A DNA stretch of 64,000 bases from Amylostereum areolatum (taxonomy: Eukaryota; Basidiomycota; Agaricomycetes; Russulales; Stereaceae), in NCBI GenBank assembly GCA_012932865.1, contig SAXG01000072.1:173419-237418 (forward strand), read 5' to 3'. The notes under the pieces were generated by a model. It was given only the letters and a program-made list of their open reading frames with translations, searched no databases and was not told the DNA's origin. Positions 61,209 through 64,000 of the stretch are shown one piece after another. A program made the translations under genes and the position numbers. Position 1 is the stretch's first letter. Each line of letters opens with the position of its first letter.

Positions 61209-62492
61209 CACTAGGAGGGTACCGTGAGCTGATTTTCACACCACTCTTTACACCTCTTTGGGCGGTGAATTCCAACCGCTCGAAGTACTCGTTTTCAGTA
61301 CCATGGAATGAATTCAGTCCTGCACGGGGTGATTTTCGTGATGTGAAAATCACCGGAAAAAAGTACCATTTTCAACCGCTTTTTTGTCACGAATTCTCAC
61401 TTTCTCGTAACGCCGACGCGTGAATTATCAGCATGAAAACAGTGAAAAGCAACAACCCCATGGTGATATACAGCAGCTTTCATCCTCAAAACCCTTGGCA
61501 TGATCCAGCACTTTACGCGTTCATAAAACGACACAATGGCATTATGAGCTCAAAATCACACTACAATATACACTATATACAAATCTAGGCACACCGCTGG
61601 CGGTACCCAACGAGACCCCTCTCCGCGTAACCACGTCTCCTCTTCGTGACGTCCACCCGCACGCCCCGGGCCCAAATCGAATGCTGGAATGGCTTGTCGG
61701 AGTGTAAGCAGCAGCATCGAAGCGATGCGCGCGTGGGGCGTGGCCTGTCCAAACATTTAATATCGCTCCGTGGCAAGGGAGAGAAGGCGGAATACTCACC
61801 CCCATCTGATACCCTAGCATCCCCCGTTTTGTGTCCATCAATGACAGTCCCGGCCATGCTCTATGTAAACAAAAGTCAGCAAGCCGAAGAGACTGTCGCC
61901 ATCACCGAAGAGAAATGAGACGGTGCGAGAGCACCGGCAAACGCGGTGAAGAGCCGCTGTCACCGATGCACAATGCATAAGAGGCCATATGGCCTGGGTT
62001 TGTGATGTTGAGTGAACCGTGAACGAGCCGCTTCATGCTACAAAGCATGCGCGGGACGAGCCGGAGGAGGATAGAAGGAAAAAAAATAGATCAATACGAA
62101 TACGTACCGTTGTCAAAGAGTTGCCCAGACTTAGGGTACACGTTTATGTGTCCTTACGAGAACATGGAAGGGGAGGGTGGAGAGGGAGAGTGCACGACGA
62201 CTGAACCCGTCGCCGAGTCGTTGAGGAAGAAGCTGAAGCGCTGAAGTGTCGAACCATGCGCGTGAGCTGCGACATCACGGTACGTGACTGACCATCACAT
62301 GGTTCGTGACGATTGTTACGAGTCCGTGACCAAGGAACCGCTGATGGGAAAATCACCATGTAAAGCGGTTATCACGCTTGTCTGAAAAACAGCTCCAAAT
62401 CACCACCTGTCGAAGATCACCCCAAAATCACCTTAATTCGGAAATTCACCACATCAAACGGTGGGAAAACAGTCGGACATGTCCTTATAGTG
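61209..62492. mobile_element. Non-autonomous CACTA transposon, copy B
   Basis: 1284 bases, same orientation as copy A and nearly identical along its whole length. The target site GAA is duplicated at 61206-61208 and 62493-62495. Its 3' end reads CCTTATAGTG, two bases shorter than in copy A. Most differences from copy A are single-base indels. The different target duplications show that it inserted independently rather than being a tandem copy of A. Confidence 0.85.
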
Positions 62493-63163
62493 GAATCTTA
62501 GTGGCGTCCGTCCCGTTGCTGATGCGATCCTCTTCCACGAGCTTCAGTTCGAGCTTGTGGCGTTTAGCATAGTTGACCAGTAATTGGGACTTGAATGGAA
62601 AAAGCCCGTAGAAGAGCAGAGGGGGGCTTGCTCCCGTTCTGTGCGATGGCGGCCGCGGGTAGGATAGACAATCGGGGGGTCGGTTATACATCAATCTCTG
62701 CCATTTCTGTGCCATATTAGAAACTGAGGTGCAGGATGACGGAGGGGAACACGTACTGCTCTTTGAGCATCCTTCGCACGCTGCGTGAGCTTCCAGCGGA
62801 GAAAAGTAGCGTCTGGAATACGTTCGACCGTCCGGCGTCGAGCTCGTATTCGAGCATGTTTGGTCCATGTTGGGTTCCGAGGTATGACATCACTCAAGCT
62901 GAGCACTATGGGAAGATGGAGCGAGAAGGGTTTTGTAGGCTGTATGTAAGTGTTAGTGTTACGTAGGAGTGCCCCATAGGTGTCTCAGATCAGCAGTGAC
63001 TCTCGAGTGGCAACACGTTATAACAGAAACATTGAGAACGAGTTTACATTGTGCGATATAAAACATAAAAGCTTCGAACATGCGAGATGGAAAGCAAGCG
63101 AGAGCGAGGGAGTTACGGGAAAGGTGTGGAAAGTCAGTACGTTCAGTACTCAGTACTCAGCAC

Positions 63164-63982
63164 CTAGTTTGGGGTGGTGAGCACGTTCTAGAGAAACAAG
63201 AGCGAATGTTAGCGAGCTGCCGTCAAGCCTTCAGACGCGGTCGAGGAGTACGTACCACGTCATTTTGAAAGTCCCACCACCACTGAATCTTAGTCTTCTG
63301 GCCATCCTCGTTCATGGCCTCATTTATGATTGCGACGACCTCCTTGAGAGTATACCCTCTGATTCCCATCCACCTATGCTGCTCACGCATGTCATAGTTC
63401 GTCCAGAGCGCAAGAATACCATCCCACTCGAATGTGAGCGGTGACCCGATATGCAACTTGATCCCCCCACAAGCATGTCCAAGGTGGCGAGCGACGAGCT
63501 CAGCAGCAATTACCTCCATCCGCCACGTAACATCCTCGTCCTTGACCTCGGCAAATCTCAGTGCGTCCGTACCGTGGCTGATGCAATCCTCTTCCACGAG
63601 CTCCAGCTCGAGCGAGTGGCGCCTAGCATAGTTGACCATAAACTTGTACTTGTATGGGAAGCCATAGAAGAGCAGAGGAGGCTTGCTCCCGTTCTCGGCG
63701 ACGGAAGTTGAGGGTATGATGTCCAACGGGGGTCGGTTGTCCATAAGCCTCTGCCATTTCTGTGACAGATCAGAAGTTGTGGCGAGGACGATAGAGGGGA
63801 AAACGTACTGCTTTTCGCGCATCTTTTGCACGCTGCGTAAGTTTCCAACGGTCAAGAGTAGCCTCCCGAATACGATTGCCGTCGGCGTCGAGCTCGTACT
63901 CGAATATATATTGATCCATGTTGGATTCCGAAGTGGACATTGTGGATTCCGAATTAGACATCATGGAGCCCGAAAGAGACAT
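63164..63982 (-). CDS. Orphan-family protein, copy 3 (intact)
   Basis: Three exons on the minus strand, 63809-63982, 63256-63759 and 63164-63187, give 233 residues. Exon 2 is 504 nt and the first intron 49 nt, exactly as in the copy at 29144. It starts MSLSGSMMSNSESTMSTSES, keeps YELDADGNRIREATLDRWKL, KPPLLFYGFPYKYKFMVNYA, ELVARHLGHACGG, FEWDGILALW and IQWWWDFQND, and ends NVLTTPN. Divergence from copy 1 is mostly conservative, so the family is probably under selection. Function unknown. Confidence 0.75.
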
Positions 63983-64000
63983 CGCTGAGGCTAGGAGAGG

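Larger units (their letters stand above)
59531..62906 (-). pseudogene. Orphan-family copy 2, split by two CACTA elements
   Basis: The minus-strand gene can be followed in pieces. The last exon (59531-59554, encoding NVFHTPD) and the 3' part of exon 2 run up to 59903. A 26-bp remnant of exon 2 lies at 61183-61208 between the two insertions. The 5' part of exon 2 and exon 1 lie at 62493 to about 62906. Insertions at 59904-61179 and 61209-62492 split exon 2 into three parts. Several single-base indels further break the frame, for example in the stretch matching YELDADGE near 62840-62870. The gene cannot make the family protein. Confidence 0.85.

Noticed and set aside
59904..62492. Tandem duplication as explanation for the two mobile elements
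   Set aside because: The different flanking 3-bp duplications (GTA, GAA) and the 26-bp native remnant between the two target-site duplications show two insertions.
1..64000. tRNA, rRNA or CRISPR features
   Set aside because: No tRNA box pattern or regular repeat-spacer array was seen; short genes could have been missed without a search tool.

Overview
This window looks like nuclear DNA of a basidiomycete fungus, most likely an Agaricomycete. Genes are dense and on both strands, most are broken by many introns of about 45-75 nt with GTRNGY-type donors and YAG acceptors, and the recognisable proteins are typical of wood- or litter-decaying mushrooms: secreted GH16 laminarinase-like enzymes, secreted epoxide hydrolases, an acetamidase, F-box proteins and DUF6697-like proteins. 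Gene models were assembled by eye from ORFs, splice signals and paralog comparison.

Left part (1-20.3 kb): a Gln/Pro-rich protein (-) diverges from a secreted epoxide hydrolase (+). Two tandem GH16 beta-glucanase genes follow, each preceded by a decayed copy of the same flanking gene. Then come RFC1, the large clamp-loader subunit, with two MluI cell-cycle boxes in its promoter, an F-box-like gene and a third GH16 gene. All three GH16 genes have the same 11-exon architecture with identical exon lengths.

Middle (21-43 kb): a long F-box protein; a proline-rich coiled-coil protein with a perfect 138-bp internal tandem duplication; a MYND zinc-finger protein; a small orphan-family gene (copy 1); an amidase with a GATA-type site upstream; a multi-pass membrane protein; two adjacent small one-finger zinc-finger proteins; a Pro/Tyr-rich protein; and a large helical protein that diverges from the next gene.

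Right part (43-64 kb): an ATAD2/Yta7-type AAA ATPase; a tandem pair of DUF6697-like genes; a second secreted epoxide hydrolase whose internal exons match the first exactly in length; a protein that may be a fungal p31comet-like HORMA protein; and a block with two more orphan-family copies. One of these is intact at the right edge. The other is split by two near-identical non-autonomous CACTA elements, each with its own 3-bp target-site duplication, inserted only 26 bp apart.

There is no single metabolic cluster. The main theme is local gene duplication (GH16, epoxide hydrolase, DUF6697-like, zinc-finger and orphan families) around core chromatin and replication genes (RFC1, Yta7). The best candidates for something undescribed are the twin CACTA insertion with its orphan family, and the possible p31comet-like gene.
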